Source: Endozoicomonas sp. NE40 (GTDB lineage: Bacteria; Pseudomonadota; Gammaproteobacteria; Pseudomonadales; Endozoicomonadaceae). From it: a stretch of 64,000 nt of DNA. The translations under genes and the position numbers were made by a program. Below, one piece after another: positions 43,828-52,378 of the stretch. The notes under the pieces are model-generated. The model ran no database searches, was not told where the DNA came from, and saw nothing but the letters and a program-made list of their open reading frames with translations. The stretch lies in assembly GCF_040549045.1 (NCBI RefSeq), contig NZ_JBEWTB010000002.1, forward strand, positions 3,241,001 through 3,305,000. Reading direction: 5' to 3'. The number at the start of each line of letters is the position of its first letter. Position 1 is the stretch's first letter.

Positions 43828-45243
43828 TTGGCTGTACACTCCAGACAACCGGGATTTCTTCATGCGTTGCTGACCTTTGGTCTTATTGTTATTACGATTG
43901 GCATTGGTCTTTTTATATTACAGACCAGCCTGCACAGTCTTATGCTGTTGTGCCTGCTAATCGCAGGCGTGAGCGCCCGGGGGTTGGGCGCAGATTATCA
44001 CACCATAAAAAATGCCATGAATGATGGTATCCACAGTGCATTATCTGCCATTTATATTTTCATTCTGATCGGTGTCATTATTGCTGCCTTTATTGAGAGC
44101 GGCACGCTGGCTACCCTGCTTTATTACGGTATTCGTCTGATTGAGCCTGCCATCTTTCTACCGGCAGGGCTGTTGTTTTGCACTATCATGTCTCTGGCGA
44201 CTGGTACCAGCTGGGGAACTGTTGGCACGGCAGGTGTAGTGTTGATGAGCATTGGTGAGTCCATGGGCTTTCCGGTTGCGGTTGTGGCAGGCATGGTCAT
44301 TTCCGGTGCCAGTTTTGGTGATAAGATGTCGCCGGTTTCAGACACCACGAACCTCTCAGCTATGACATCCAGAACCGATCTGTATGCTCATATAAAAAGC
44401 ATGAGTTATACGAGTGGACCTGTCTATTTAATCGTGCTGGCACTGTTTACGTTTTATGGGTTGAACTACAGCGACAGTGTATTGCCTGCTGAACACCTGA
44501 ACTCTTTATCCGACGGTCTGCGTTCAACGTTCAATATCAGCCTGTGGGCCTTATTGCCATTGTTAGCCATGCTGGTACTTAGTACACGTCGAGTGTCTGC
44601 TGAACTGGCCATGGCTGCATCTGCCCTGGTGGCGGTTCTGCTGGCCCTGGTTCTGCAGGGGCAGGAATTTGGCGTGGTTCTTAACAGTTTGTTCTATGGC
44701 GGCAGTATCCGTTCCGAAGTGGCGGAGCTGGATTCACTGCTGGGGCGCGGTGGTATCTCATCCATGATGTGGACGCTGTCGCTATCCCTGATGGCGCTGG
44801 CATTAGGCGGTATTCTGGATCGATTTGGTTTTCTCAGGGTATTGATTGTCGGCATTCTGTCCAGGGTAAAGCGGGCTGCCACACTGGTAGCAACTACCAT
44901 TATCACCAGCCTGTTTGGCAACATGGGGATGGGTGAAGCGTACATGACGATTATTCTGGGTGGGCAGCTGTTTGGCGATGCTTACGATGAGAAAGGTTTA
45001 GACCGTTGTGTGATGAGTCGCTCACTGGAAGAGGGCGCAACGCTGACGACCGCATTAATTCCCTGGACGACAGGTGGAGCCTTCTTTGCCTCAACACTGG
45101 GTGTATCGGTTCTGGAGTATGCGCCCTGGGCATTGCTTAACTGGATGAACCCTTTGTTTTCCATTGCACTGGCTTACAGTGGTTTTGCGCTGTTTCGAAC
45201 CGGGAAGGTAGCAGTGGCAGGGTCTGAGGGCAGGCTGGTATAG
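43828..45243 (+). CDS. nhaC: NhaC-family sodium:proton antiporter
   Basis: A 471-residue inner-membrane antiporter of the NhaC family, with eleven or twelve helices. The family blocks are SLATGTSWGTVGTAGVVLM, MVISGASFGDKMSPVSDTTN and, near the end, SRSLEEGATLTTALIPWTTG, where conserved Asp, Ser and Thr residues line the path. It would export sodium in exchange for protons. The start is a TTG at 43828, with GGAGGG at ideal spacing; the open frame reaches 43753, which lies before this strong site. With the CPA1 and Kef-type antiporters it makes three cation/proton exchangers in this window, consistent with sea-water life. Confidence 0.88.
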   Translation: MAVHSRQPGFLHALLTFGLIVITIGIGLFILQTSLHSLMLLCLLIAGVSARGLGADYHTIKNAMNDGIHSALSAIYIFILIGVIIAAFIESGTLATLLYYGIRLIEPAIFLPAGLLFCTIMSLATGTSWGTVGTAGVVLMSIGESMGFPVAVVAGMVISGASFGDKMSPVSDTTNLSAMTSRTDLYAHIKSMSYTSGPVYLIVLALFTFYGLNYSDSVLPAEHLNSLSDGLRSTFNISLWALLPLLAMLVLSTRRVSAELAMAASALVAVLLALVLQGQEFGVVLNSLFYGGSIRSEVAELDSLLGRGGISSMMWTLSLSLMALALGGILDRFGFLRVLIVGILSRVKRAATLVATTIITSLFGNMGMGEAYMTIILGGQLFGDAYDEKGLDRCVMSRSLEEGATLTTALIPWTTGGAFFASTLGVSVLEYAPWALLNWMNPLFSIALAYSGFALFRTGKVAVAGSEGRLV

Positions 45244-45368
45244 AGCACCTTGTCCCTTAACTGATATCCGGTAGGGTGTGGCTTTTCTTGAGCTATATTC
45301 CGGGAGCCTGCCGGACTTAAGTTCGACAGACTCACCGGAGTTCAGAAGGCAAGCTGGTAACGTGACTA

Positions 45369-46019
45369 ATGATAGATTTAGCCTTCCTCAGACTGCGCCC
45401 ATTTGATGCGGTGCGGACAACAGGCTTCATTGTGGAGGTCAGCGATGAAGAGCACTTCCAGTCAGGCAGGTGCCATGTTACCGGTATGCCATTCTTTAAC
45501 AATCACCGTATTGTGATGCTTAATGTACGCTTAACGGATGAAGGCAAGGACTGGTACTGTGGATACGAAAAAAATGATGCAAACTCGCTATTCGTTCCTT
45601 TTGGACAGCCTGACGGTACACTTATTCTGACTTACCCTTTGAACGGTTGCGCTCTTGAGGTAAGGCGTGAGGAAGAGGGGAACCGCATTTACCATGACGA
45701 TAATGGTAGGTGTATGCCATCATCTGTATCTGGAACAAAAGTATTACGGCTGGCTGCCTGTCATTATATGGACTGGCACAACAGGCATCTTGCACGTATG
45801 GAACGGATAGCCTACAGAACAGTAGTGGCCAGCGGGCCTGGTGGTTTCGATTTTCAACACACAATCATCTGCGTTAAAGAAGGGCATTATTGGAAAGTTT
45901 ATAACAATGCTGTCAGTTATTTTTATGAATCAGACCCCTGGACATTAGACAAAATGAACCAGGAATATTGTCAGGCAAAAGACTATATACAGTATGAGTT
46001 AGGATATTTTCCTGATTGA
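45369..46019 (+). CDS. Orphan with CNF1-deamidase-like Cys/His pattern, candidate toxin or effector
   Basis: A 216-residue protein without a signal peptide. LTYPLNGCALEVRREEEGNR, then IYHDDNG, gives a Cys (C94) and a His (H109) 15 residues apart. The catalytic pair of the CNF1 Rho-deamidase has the same spacing in an LSGC...GNxIY...H context. Further on, HTIICVKEGHYWKVY resembles the V-x-(D/E)-G-x-W-K-F/V-Y strand I associate with this fold in CNF-like polymorphic toxins. These enzymes convert Gln to Glu in host GTPases or other targets. The match is motif-level only. It lies at the start of an AT-rich accessory pocket. ATG 45369 follows a weak ribosome site. Confidence 0.5.
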   Translation: MIDLAFLRLRPFDAVRTTGFIVEVSDEEHFQSGRCHVTGMPFFNNHRIVMLNVRLTDEGKDWYCGYEKNDANSLFVPFGQPDGTLILTYPLNGCALEVRREEEGNRIYHDDNGRCMPSSVSGTKVLRLAACHYMDWHNRHLARMERIAYRTVVASGPGGFDFQHTIICVKEGHYWKVYNNAVSYFYESDPWTLDKMNQEYCQAKDYIQYELGYFPD

Positions 46020-46081
46020 TCTGTTTATTGAGTGTTAGCTTTCAGTACCAACTAAAAAAGTATAATAATAACGGAGGAATG

Positions 46082-46687
46082 ATGGTTAAAAATACTCTAA
46101 TTATCCGTTTGGTGATTATTTCATATGGTTGAGTACTTAACAGTTACAAGTAGACAAAAGCCGGATTTTTCAGCTATGACAGCAGGTAAAGCTACATTTG
46201 GATTATTGGGTGCAGCTGCAATGATTTTCGAGGGTAACTCAATCATTCAAAAAATGATGCTTCTGATCCAGCAACGTTTATAGCCAGTGAGTTAATTAGA
46301 AAATTAAGTGGAAAATATAATCTAAAAGTTATTGGTTTGGGAAAAGTAATAACTGATTCTTCAGATGTTAATACAGTGTCATCCTTATATAATAATTCAG
46401 ATTATATTCTTGATATACAGAAAGTAAACTGGAGTTTCGTTTATTTTCCAACTGACTGGAATAATTATCGAGTAATATATACTTCAAAGCTTAGATTAAT
46501 AGATTCAAGAAGAAGTAAGGTTATTGCTGAAGGTTTTTGCTCTAGAATTCCTGTAGAAAGTGACTCTGCCCCAAGTTATGATGAATTGCTTAAGAATAAG
46601 GCAGAAGGGCTTAAAAAAGAGCTTGAGTTAGCAGCCAGATATTGTATACAAGAATTTAAGACTAATGTCTTTGAAATAGAAAACTAA
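46082..46687 (+). pseudogene. Lipoprotein-like gene broken by two frameshifts
   Basis: After a strong GGAGG, ATG 46082 encodes MVKNTLIIRLVIISYG and stops. One frame over, from about 46125, comes EYLTVTSRQKPDFSAMTAGK followed by ATFGLLGAAAMIFEGNSIIQ. At a run of six A (46249-46254) the frame must shift again to give NDASDPATFIASELIRKLSG and on to the stop at 46687. The pieces join into a coherent protein of about 200 residues with a hydrophobic N-terminus. I do not know its function. The frameshifts may be real decay, homopolymer phase variation or sequencing errors. It is very AT-rich, and its stop codon overlaps the attC-like site. Confidence 0.65.
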
Positions 46688-46764
46688 CAAATGGTTCCAG
46701 TTCGTTCCGGGCTTTGTCCCACAATCCGACCACCTTTGGTGGTGGCTGAACCAGGCGTTATGTG
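46684..46764 (+). other. Integron attC-like recombination site
   Basis: About 80 bases form an imperfect palindrome. The left arm CTAACAAATGGTTCCAG pairs with the right arm CTGAACCAGGCGTTATG: TAAC with GTTA, and TGGTTC-C-AG with CTGAACCA, leaving one extra unpaired C, as the bulged base of attC sites. The outer core ends GCGTTATG, the usual cassette junction. A smaller CCACC/GGTGG hairpin lies inside. It directly follows a gene, as in a cassette. No integrase gene is in the window. Confidence 0.6.
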
Positions 46765-46862
46765 CAAACACTACAAATAAATTGCTCATTATGTGAAATT
46801 AATAATACACAAGAATATGGAATGGCTACATTACTTTGTTTAGATAATAAGCGACTTAGAAA

Positions 46863-47543
46863 ATGAAAACATTTTTTGCGATTATTTTTACATTGTACTC
46901 AAATTTAGCCTTAGCGATGGTTTTTATAGTCAGCTTTGAAAATGGGGACTTGGTTATCCAGGGAGCTAATGCCCACTCATCAACAAAAAGCATCACTATT
47001 ACAGCGAGCCAGCTAGGTGTAGATAATATTCAAGATTGCTTTTATAACGAAAGCGGTTGGTTAGCCGTCATTACAAACGAAGGACTGTTTGAGATTAGAG
47101 ATATTCATACGGATCATGGTGGTATAGAAGTAACCCTATATAATCAAAACAATAATCCCATTCTTTCATGGAATGAAAACTCAATTGATATAATTAGCTG
47201 TCAAGAAGGATTTAGTGATGGCGAGTCTGTCTTGGCTGTACAGAGCTGTATAAGCCACCTTTCTTTATCTGACCCCCTTAATAAAGCTAGGCTGACAGCA
47301 GCTTTAGAGAATAGATGTAGCGGTAGTGTCAAGTTAAGTACAGTATTATTCAATACAGAAAAACATTATGATATAGGTAACTTGAGTTTCAGGACGCAGG
47401 AAAAATTAAAAGAACTGTTTTCCTATTTTGATAAAAAATCTTTGATCGCTTTTTTAAATTTTATTTACCCAGGTAGAATAATTTCTGAACATGGAATTAA
47501 ATTACTGCAGTCATGGTATGAAGAGTGGTTCAAAACAAAATAA
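46863..47543 (+). CDS. Secreted orphan, 226 aa, next to an attC-like site
   Basis: Unrecognised. A signal peptide is clear at the N-terminus (MKTFFAIIFTLYSNLALAMV). The mature protein is AT-codon-rich and has five cysteines (DCFYNE, ISCQEG, QSCISHL, NRCSGS) that may pair in the periplasm. The first half is beta-rich (ENGDLVIQGANA, SITITASQLG), and the second half is helical and charged (RTQEKLKELFSYFDKKSLIA). It begins about 100 bases after the attC-like site and could be the gene of the following cassette. No second attC was found after it. ATG 46863. Confidence 0.65.
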   Translation: MKTFFAIIFTLYSNLALAMVFIVSFENGDLVIQGANAHSSTKSITITASQLGVDNIQDCFYNESGWLAVITNEGLFEIRDIHTDHGGIEVTLYNQNNNPILSWNENSIDIISCQEGFSDGESVLAVQSCISHLSLSDPLNKARLTAALENRCSGSVKLSTVLFNTEKHYDIGNLSFRTQEKLKELFSYFDKKSLIAFLNFIYPGRIISEHGIKLLQSWYEEWFKTK

Positions 47544-47584
47544 TCTTATCTGTGACTGGCATGCTGAAGCATGCGTTACATCAG

Positions 47585-47607
47585 GCTGGGTCGGTTACCG
47601 ACCCAGC
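47585..47607. terminator. Hairpin downstream of glk
   Basis: A perfect 10-bp GC-rich stem (GCTGGGTCGG/CCGACCCAGC) around three bases lies 12 bases past the glk stop on the minus strand. It probably ends glk and the convergent orphan's transcripts. Confidence 0.6.
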
Positions 47608-47618
47608 GGATAAAGCGA

Positions 47619-48566
47619 TTAAACCAGAGGGTTATGCAGAGCAGCGCTGGCACCGATCAGTCCGGGGTTGTCAGCCACCACCAGATACGTTGGTATCTGT
47701 TGCAGGTAATCCACCATTTTAACGTTGGTTTCAAACGCTTCCCGGAATTTTGATTCAGCAAAGAACTCCGGGAAACGGGGAATAATGCCACCGGCGATAT
47801 AAACGCCACCACGAGCCCCCAGTGTCAGGGCTGCATTGCTGGCAGCCCGACCGAGCAGTTCGCAGAAATGTTCAAGGGTCTGTTCTGCTACCTTTTCGCC
47901 TGCCAGTGCCTGTTGAGTGATTTCAAAATCTTTGAGGCGGGTGTTTTCGCCTGCCAGCGCACTGTGAGCACGGAACAGGTTCTCCAGGCCAGAGCCGCAG
48001 AGGATAGATTCCCAGTAAATAAAGTCTGATGTTTTGCGCAATTCTTTAAGAACCGCAATATCCAGATCACTCACCGCAGACAGGGCTGCATGCCCCCCTT
48101 CTCCCGGCAGCGGCAGCCAGTGTTCACCGACTTCTTTCAGTCCTGCTACTCCCAGGCCGGTGCCTGGCCCGATAATCAGGCGGGTAGCATGTTCCAGGCT
48201 TTCGCCCCGACCTACCTTGATCAGTTCACTGTCTTTAAGGGCAGGCAATGCAAGCGCCTGTGCCGTGAAATCGTTAATAACCTTGAATGACTCAAGCCCC
48301 AGTTTGTCCTGCATGGACTTGCAGTTAAACGCCCAGTGGTTGTTGGTCATGCTGATGTCTTCACTGATCGGACAGGCCATTGCCAGACAGGCTTCGTCTA
48401 CCGTTGTATTTTGTGCATCAAGGTAGGCATTAAAGGCGGCATCAAGATTTTCATAATCGTCACAGGCCAGAACCTGTACACTTTTTGAATCCAGCACATC
48501 GTTATGGCTGAGGGCAAACCGTGCATTAGTGCCGCCAATATCTGCGACCAGGGCAGAGTTTTTCAT
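47619..48566 (-). CDS. glk: Glucokinase
   Basis: Glk phosphorylates glucose to glucose 6-phosphate with ATP in the cytoplasm. The 315-residue protein is of the E. coli Glk type, not the ROK type: VADIGGTNARFAL is the phosphate-binding loop, NDFTAQALALPAL holds the catalytic aspartate, GPGTGLGVAGL binds ATP, and LPGEGGHAALSA and YIAGGIIPRFPEFF are the family's further blocks. The length is close to the usual 320. ATG 48566 begins MKNSALVADIGG. It is divergent from a FadL-type porin across 250 bases. No other sugar gene lies in the window. Confidence 0.95.
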   Translation of the reverse strand: MKNSALVADIGGTNARFALSHNDVLDSKSVQVLACDDYENLDAAFNAYLDAQNTTVDEACLAMACPISEDISMTNNHWAFNCKSMQDKLGLESFKVINDFTAQALALPALKDSELIKVGRGESLEHATRLIIGPGTGLGVAGLKEVGEHWLPLPGEGGHAALSAVSDLDIAVLKELRKTSDFIYWESILCGSGLENLFRAHSALAGENTRLKDFEITQQALAGEKVAEQTLEHFCELLGRAASNAALTLGARGGVYIAGGIIPRFPEFFAESKFREAFETNVKMVDYLQQIPTYLVVADNPGLIGASAALHNPLV

Positions 48567-48816
48567 AATTACTTCACTTATCGAGATAAGAAATTAGTGG
48601 TGATAAATGCGAAGGGCAAGTTTATGTGAAATTCCGAATGAATTGCAGTTGCTATTTGGAAAATCGGCTAAAAAGAATGGAATAGTCGTATATTTTGTGG
48701 AGATTGTACTTATAATGGCTGTGCTTCGGGAGCTGGATCTTTTGCTCCCGGCGACACCTGACTGAAACACAGACAGGTCAGGTACAAATAATAATTCTAA
48801 GAGACAGGAAGCAGTT

Positions 48817-50070
48817 ATGAATAATAAATGTCTACTTAAGAAAACCCTGCTTGCGACCACTATTGCCTTAGCTTCACAACACGCAGCGGCTGCTGGTTTT
48901 CAGCTGGTTGAACATTCTGCCACCGGTCTGGGGCGTGCCTTTGCGGGGGAAGGAGCGATTGCCGATAACGCCGCAGTAGGGGCAAGAAACCCTGCGGCTA
49001 TGGCGATGTTTGATACGGCTGCCTTTTCAGCGGGTCTCTCCTATATAAATCCTGATGTGGATGCAGAAGTAACCAGCTCTGCTGCTATAAATCCGGGTGA
49101 TAGCGGTAAGGCTAAGGATATCGCCCCGGATGCGTGGGTTCCGAACATTCATTACATACACCCTGTTAATGACAGGTTCGCAGTGGGAACATCTGTTTTC
49201 TCTAACTTTGGGTTGTCTACAGAGTACCCAAAAAATGTTGGCTCTCTGGGAGGGGGAAATACAGAGCTGATGACCGTTAACTGGGCAATAAATGGCTCTT
49301 ATCGTATTAATGAGCAGTTCAGTGTGGGTGCTGGTGTGAATGTTCTATATGCTGATGCTGAGATGAATCGATACCTTCCCCCAAGCTTTGGGGGGAATCG
49401 TGCCGTGAAAATGGAAGGCGATGGTTATGGCTATGGCTGGAACCTGGGAGCGCTCTGGGAAATAAATCCTGATCACAGGCTGGCACTGACATACCGTTCC
49501 AGTATTGAAACAACCCTCAAAGGAAAAGGTGATTTTTTAGCCCACGGCCAGACCAACCTGTCGGCTGAACTGGATATTGAATTTCCTGACCTGTGGGAGC
49601 TGTCTGGTTATCATAAAGTCGCTCCGCAATGGGCGTTGTCTTACAGTGTTCTGCGTACCGGCTGGAGCAGTTTCAAAGAGCTGAAGGCGACCAGTTCACA
49701 GTGCCTTGATAACACTTGTTTCCAGAAAACTGAAAACTGGAAAGACGCCTGGCGCTACTCTGTGGGTGTTACCCATTATCTGAATAATCAGTGGACACTG
49801 CGTGCCGGGGTTGCACTGGATAAGAGCCCGGTACCCAGCGAGCATCGAACCCTCAGTATCCCTGACAGCGACCGGTACTGGTATTCCATTGGCGCGACCT
49901 ATGCGATTCAGAACAATATGACGGTCGATGCCGGGTTTGCCTATCTGAATGGCAGTAAGAAGAAAGGGCGAGAAGTGGAAACGGTTCGAGGTGTTGGCGA
50001 TGTCACATACGATTTTGAAGCCGGTGGTGATGCCTATATCTTTGCTGTTCAATACAGCTACTGGTTCTAA
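48817..50070 (+). CDS. FadL-family outer-membrane transporter
   Basis: A 417-residue FadL/TodX/OmpP1-type barrel, which lets long-chain fatty acids or other hydrophobic molecules cross the outer membrane. The signal peptide ends near QHAAAAGF. The N-terminal plug starts GFQLVEHSATGLGRAFAGEG and contains the family's NPAAMAMF block. The rest is alternating strands, ending with the aromatic QYSYWF. Alkane or fatty-acid uptake is the family's role; the substrate is not fixed. ATG 48817 follows ACAGGAAG. A terminator lies 30 bases past the stop, so it is probably a single-gene transcript. The host diet of a symbiont could supply lipids (inference). Confidence 0.9.
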   Translation: MNNKCLLKKTLLATTIALASQHAAAAGFQLVEHSATGLGRAFAGEGAIADNAAVGARNPAAMAMFDTAAFSAGLSYINPDVDAEVTSSAAINPGDSGKAKDIAPDAWVPNIHYIHPVNDRFAVGTSVFSNFGLSTEYPKNVGSLGGGNTELMTVNWAINGSYRINEQFSVGAGVNVLYADAEMNRYLPPSFGGNRAVKMEGDGYGYGWNLGALWEINPDHRLALTYRSSIETTLKGKGDFLAHGQTNLSAELDIEFPDLWELSGYHKVAPQWALSYSVLRTGWSSFKELKATSSQCLDNTCFQKTENWKDAWRYSVGVTHYLNNQWTLRAGVALDKSPVPSEHRTLSIPDSDRYWYSIGATYAIQNNMTVDAGFAYLNGSKKKGREVETVRGVGDVTYDFEAGGDAYIFAVQYSYWF

Positions 50071-50100
50071 ACTCAGCCGTTAGCCCATTCACTTTTGTAA

Positions 50101-50123
50101 AGCGCCCTTCGGGGCGTTTTTTT
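50101..50123 (+). terminator. Rho-independent terminator of the FadL-type gene
   Basis: A short GC-rich stem (GCGCCC...GGGGCGT) around TTC is followed by seven T residues. Confidence 0.85.
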
Positions 50124-50214
50124 GTGCGCTGTTCCAGAGGATAAGCAGGAAGGTCCCGACGGTTGTCGCTAAGCTTCAGCTACGTCGATATTGTCTGTTC
50201 TGGAGCCGGATACA

Positions 50215-51444
50215 ATGGATAATCACCTTGCCTCTCATATTCTAATTGCGCTGATCATCGGCCTTGTTTTTGGCGGTGTTGTGCAGGCGTTTGCAGCTCC
50301 GGACGGCTTCCTGCAGACAGTAGTGATTACAAACACCTTTGGAACCGGTGGCACCCTGTTTGTTGCCATGATCAAGCTAGTGGTGATGCCGCTGATCTTC
50401 ATTTCTATTGTCAATGCGGTCTGCACACTGGAAGACATCGGTCAGTTTGGTCGTCTGGGGGTATTAACCTTTGGGCTTTATCTGGTGAATACCATTATTG
50501 CAATTGTGGCTGCACTCTTTGTCGCTACCCTGTGGCAGCCCGGATTGGGAGCAGATCTGGGGCTGGCTGATCCTTCAGTCAGATTGAGCCTTGAAGAGCC
50601 GCCCTCGTTGCTGGCTATGGTCGTTAATATTGTTCCTGTGAATCCTTTTCAGGCGTTTGCAGAAGGAAAGATTCTACAAATTCTGTTTATGGCCCTGATT
50701 ACAGGTGCCGCCATCAAAAAGCTGGATAAGTCGGACTCCCTCAAAGCCAGTAAAGCGTTTGCTGTCGCTAATAATGTGATGATGAAGCTGGTTAGCATGG
50801 TCATGTCCCTGGCCCCCTGGGGAGTCTTTTTCCTGACCGCTAAACTGGCTGCTACCCTGGATATGAAAAGCATTCTGAGCGTGATGTCTTATGTGGGAAC
50901 CATTCTGCTGGTGATTGTGGTCTGGCTGTTTGTATTTTATCCGCTGGTGGTTTTTGTCACTACCCGCCGCAATCCACTGGATTTTATCCGCAAAACCCGT
51001 GAACAGATGATATTTGCCCTGTCTACTGCCAGCTCTAATGCCACGATTCCGGTGACTCTGCGCACACTGACTGACAAACTTAACGTCTCCAGTCGTATTG
51101 CCGGATTCTCTGTGCCGCTGGGTGCCACCATGAATATGTCGGGTGCGGCTATCTATATGGTGGTGGCTTCCATCTTTGTTGCTGATGCTTACGGGCTGAC
51201 CCTGAACAGGGTTGAACTGATTGACCTGGGGTTTACTACTCTACTGCTGGCTATTGCTACGGGTGGAATTCCCGGAGGAGCGATTGTGACCATTGGTGTA
51301 CTGCTGCACACTTTGGGGCTGCCTCTGGAAGCAATGGGTATCATTATTGCTGTTGACCGGATTCTGGATCCCGCCTGTACTGTGGTCAATGTCACAGGAG
51401 ACACGGTGGTCTGCACTATTGTTTCTCACGGAAGCACGCTATGA
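50215..51444 (+). CDS. Dicarboxylate/amino acid:cation symporter
   Basis: A 409-residue DAACS-family carrier. Typical blocks are MIKLVVMPLIFISIVNAV, the Ser-rich hairpin ALSTASSNATIPVTLRTL, the helix-seven block GATMNMSGAAIYMVVASIFV (with NMSG for NMDG) and the second hairpin ATGGIPGGAIVTIGVLL, followed by DRILDPACTVVNVTGDTVV, which holds the substrate-binding aspartate and asparagine. It should import glutamate, aspartate, serine or a C4-dicarboxylate with sodium or protons. ATG 50215 is preferred over the GTG-type start at 50191. It is convergent with syd, and the spacer holds a long hairpin. Confidence 0.9.
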   Translation: MDNHLASHILIALIIGLVFGGVVQAFAAPDGFLQTVVITNTFGTGGTLFVAMIKLVVMPLIFISIVNAVCTLEDIGQFGRLGVLTFGLYLVNTIIAIVAALFVATLWQPGLGADLGLADPSVRLSLEEPPSLLAMVVNIVPVNPFQAFAEGKILQILFMALITGAAIKKLDKSDSLKASKAFAVANNVMMKLVSMVMSLAPWGVFFLTAKLAATLDMKSILSVMSYVGTILLVIVVWLFVFYPLVVFVTTRRNPLDFIRKTREQMIFALSTASSNATIPVTLRTLTDKLNVSSRIAGFSVPLGATMNMSGAAIYMVVASIFVADAYGLTLNRVELIDLGFTTLLLAIATGGIPGGAIVTIGVLLHTLGLPLEAMGIIIAVDRILDPACTVVNVTGDTVVCTIVSHGSTL

Positions 51445-51632
51445 AGGAGGCAGTACCTCAAGCGTGCTTGTGCGACGTTAATTCAATATCAGTCCATTGA
51501 GTTCGCAGATTACCGGGTTGATCAGAATTCTTCGTGTAAATGTTTGAACTCTGACAGCTTGCACTCAGAATTTTCAGCGCAGCCAATGATCGTTTGCAGG
51601 GTTTTGTTCTGGTCTGGATAAGACCCACTCAT

Positions 51633-51668
51633 ATGACAGGGCTATGAACCCTGCCATAGCCCTGTCAT
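51633..51668. terminator. Long hairpin between convergent genes
   Basis: ATGACAGGGCTATG pairs perfectly with CATAGCCCTGTCAT around an 8-base loop (14-bp stem), nine bases past the syd stop. No T run on either side; probably a bidirectional transcript end. Confidence 0.6.
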
Positions 51669-51676
51669 GTTGACGA

Positions 51677-52237
51677 TCAGACAACCGGTTCCAGACTGGT
51701 GATAAATTCAGTCATTGAGCCGGCTATCTTCCGGTGAGGCTTTTTGCCCACCTTTTCAGCCCAGATTTCACCAGTGCTGTTGACCATCGACAGAATGACA
51801 TCATCAATATCCGTCACAGCAAAAAACACCGTTTCCTGCTGCCTGAGTTTGCGCTTCATCCAGATATGCCCCAGCATATTTTCCTGCAGACGTTCAAAGT
51901 CTTTCTGGCTCCAGGGAAACAGCAGCTCCAGCTTCCCGTCTGAAGCTTCTGCCGCAAGGTTGGCACAGAAGAAACTGCCAAAGTACGTTTTGATATCCGG
52001 GTGAAGTTCCAGTTCAAGAGCCTGTTCAATATTGGCAAAGTCTAATGGGGGGGCGCAGGGAACCGGATGCCAATGCACTGTTTCGCCATTACTGGCTCCG
52101 CCCTGCTCACAGGGGGAAGGCCAGTCGCTGTCGTACTCCACAGTGGGTGGTTGATGATGTTGCTGCTGGTACGATTGAAAATATCGATGATGAAACTGCT
52201 GTAAAACATTGATCAGGTTGGATTGGCTCGCGTTCAT
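51677..52237 (-). CDS. syd: SecY-interacting protein Syd
   Basis: Syd binds the cytoplasmic face of SecY and is thought to check the assembly of the SecYEG translocon. The 186-residue protein has the family plan: N-terminal helix (LINVLQQFHHRYFQSYQQ), then SDWPSPCEQG, VHWHPVPC, ALELELHPDIKTYFGSFFC, LLFPWSQKDFERLQENMLGH and the end MTEFITSLEPVV, all aligning with E. coli Syd from memory. ATG 52237 is preferred; a GTG lies two codons earlier. A His/Gln-rich insert in the N-terminal helix (YQQQHHQPP) is a small oddity. It stands alone, divergent from the large duplicated surface protein. Confidence 0.9.
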   Translation of the reverse strand: MNASQSNLINVLQQFHHRYFQSYQQQHHQPPTVEYDSDWPSPCEQGGASNGETVHWHPVPCAPPLDFANIEQALELELHPDIKTYFGSFFCANLAAEASDGKLELLFPWSQKDFERLQENMLGHIWMKRKLRQQETVFFAVTDIDDVILSMVNSTGEIWAEKVGKKPHRKIAGSMTEFITSLEPVV

Positions 52238-52378
52238 TGGCACTGAGAACCTTTAAATAAAAATAGCAATAAAAACGGAACAGGTGAGGAAACCTTGACG
52301 ACATTGGTCTGTAGTGTCCAGCTGTTTTTATGTGTATTTGCTAAGCTTAACTGCCGCTATCAAGCCATTTTTCAATGA

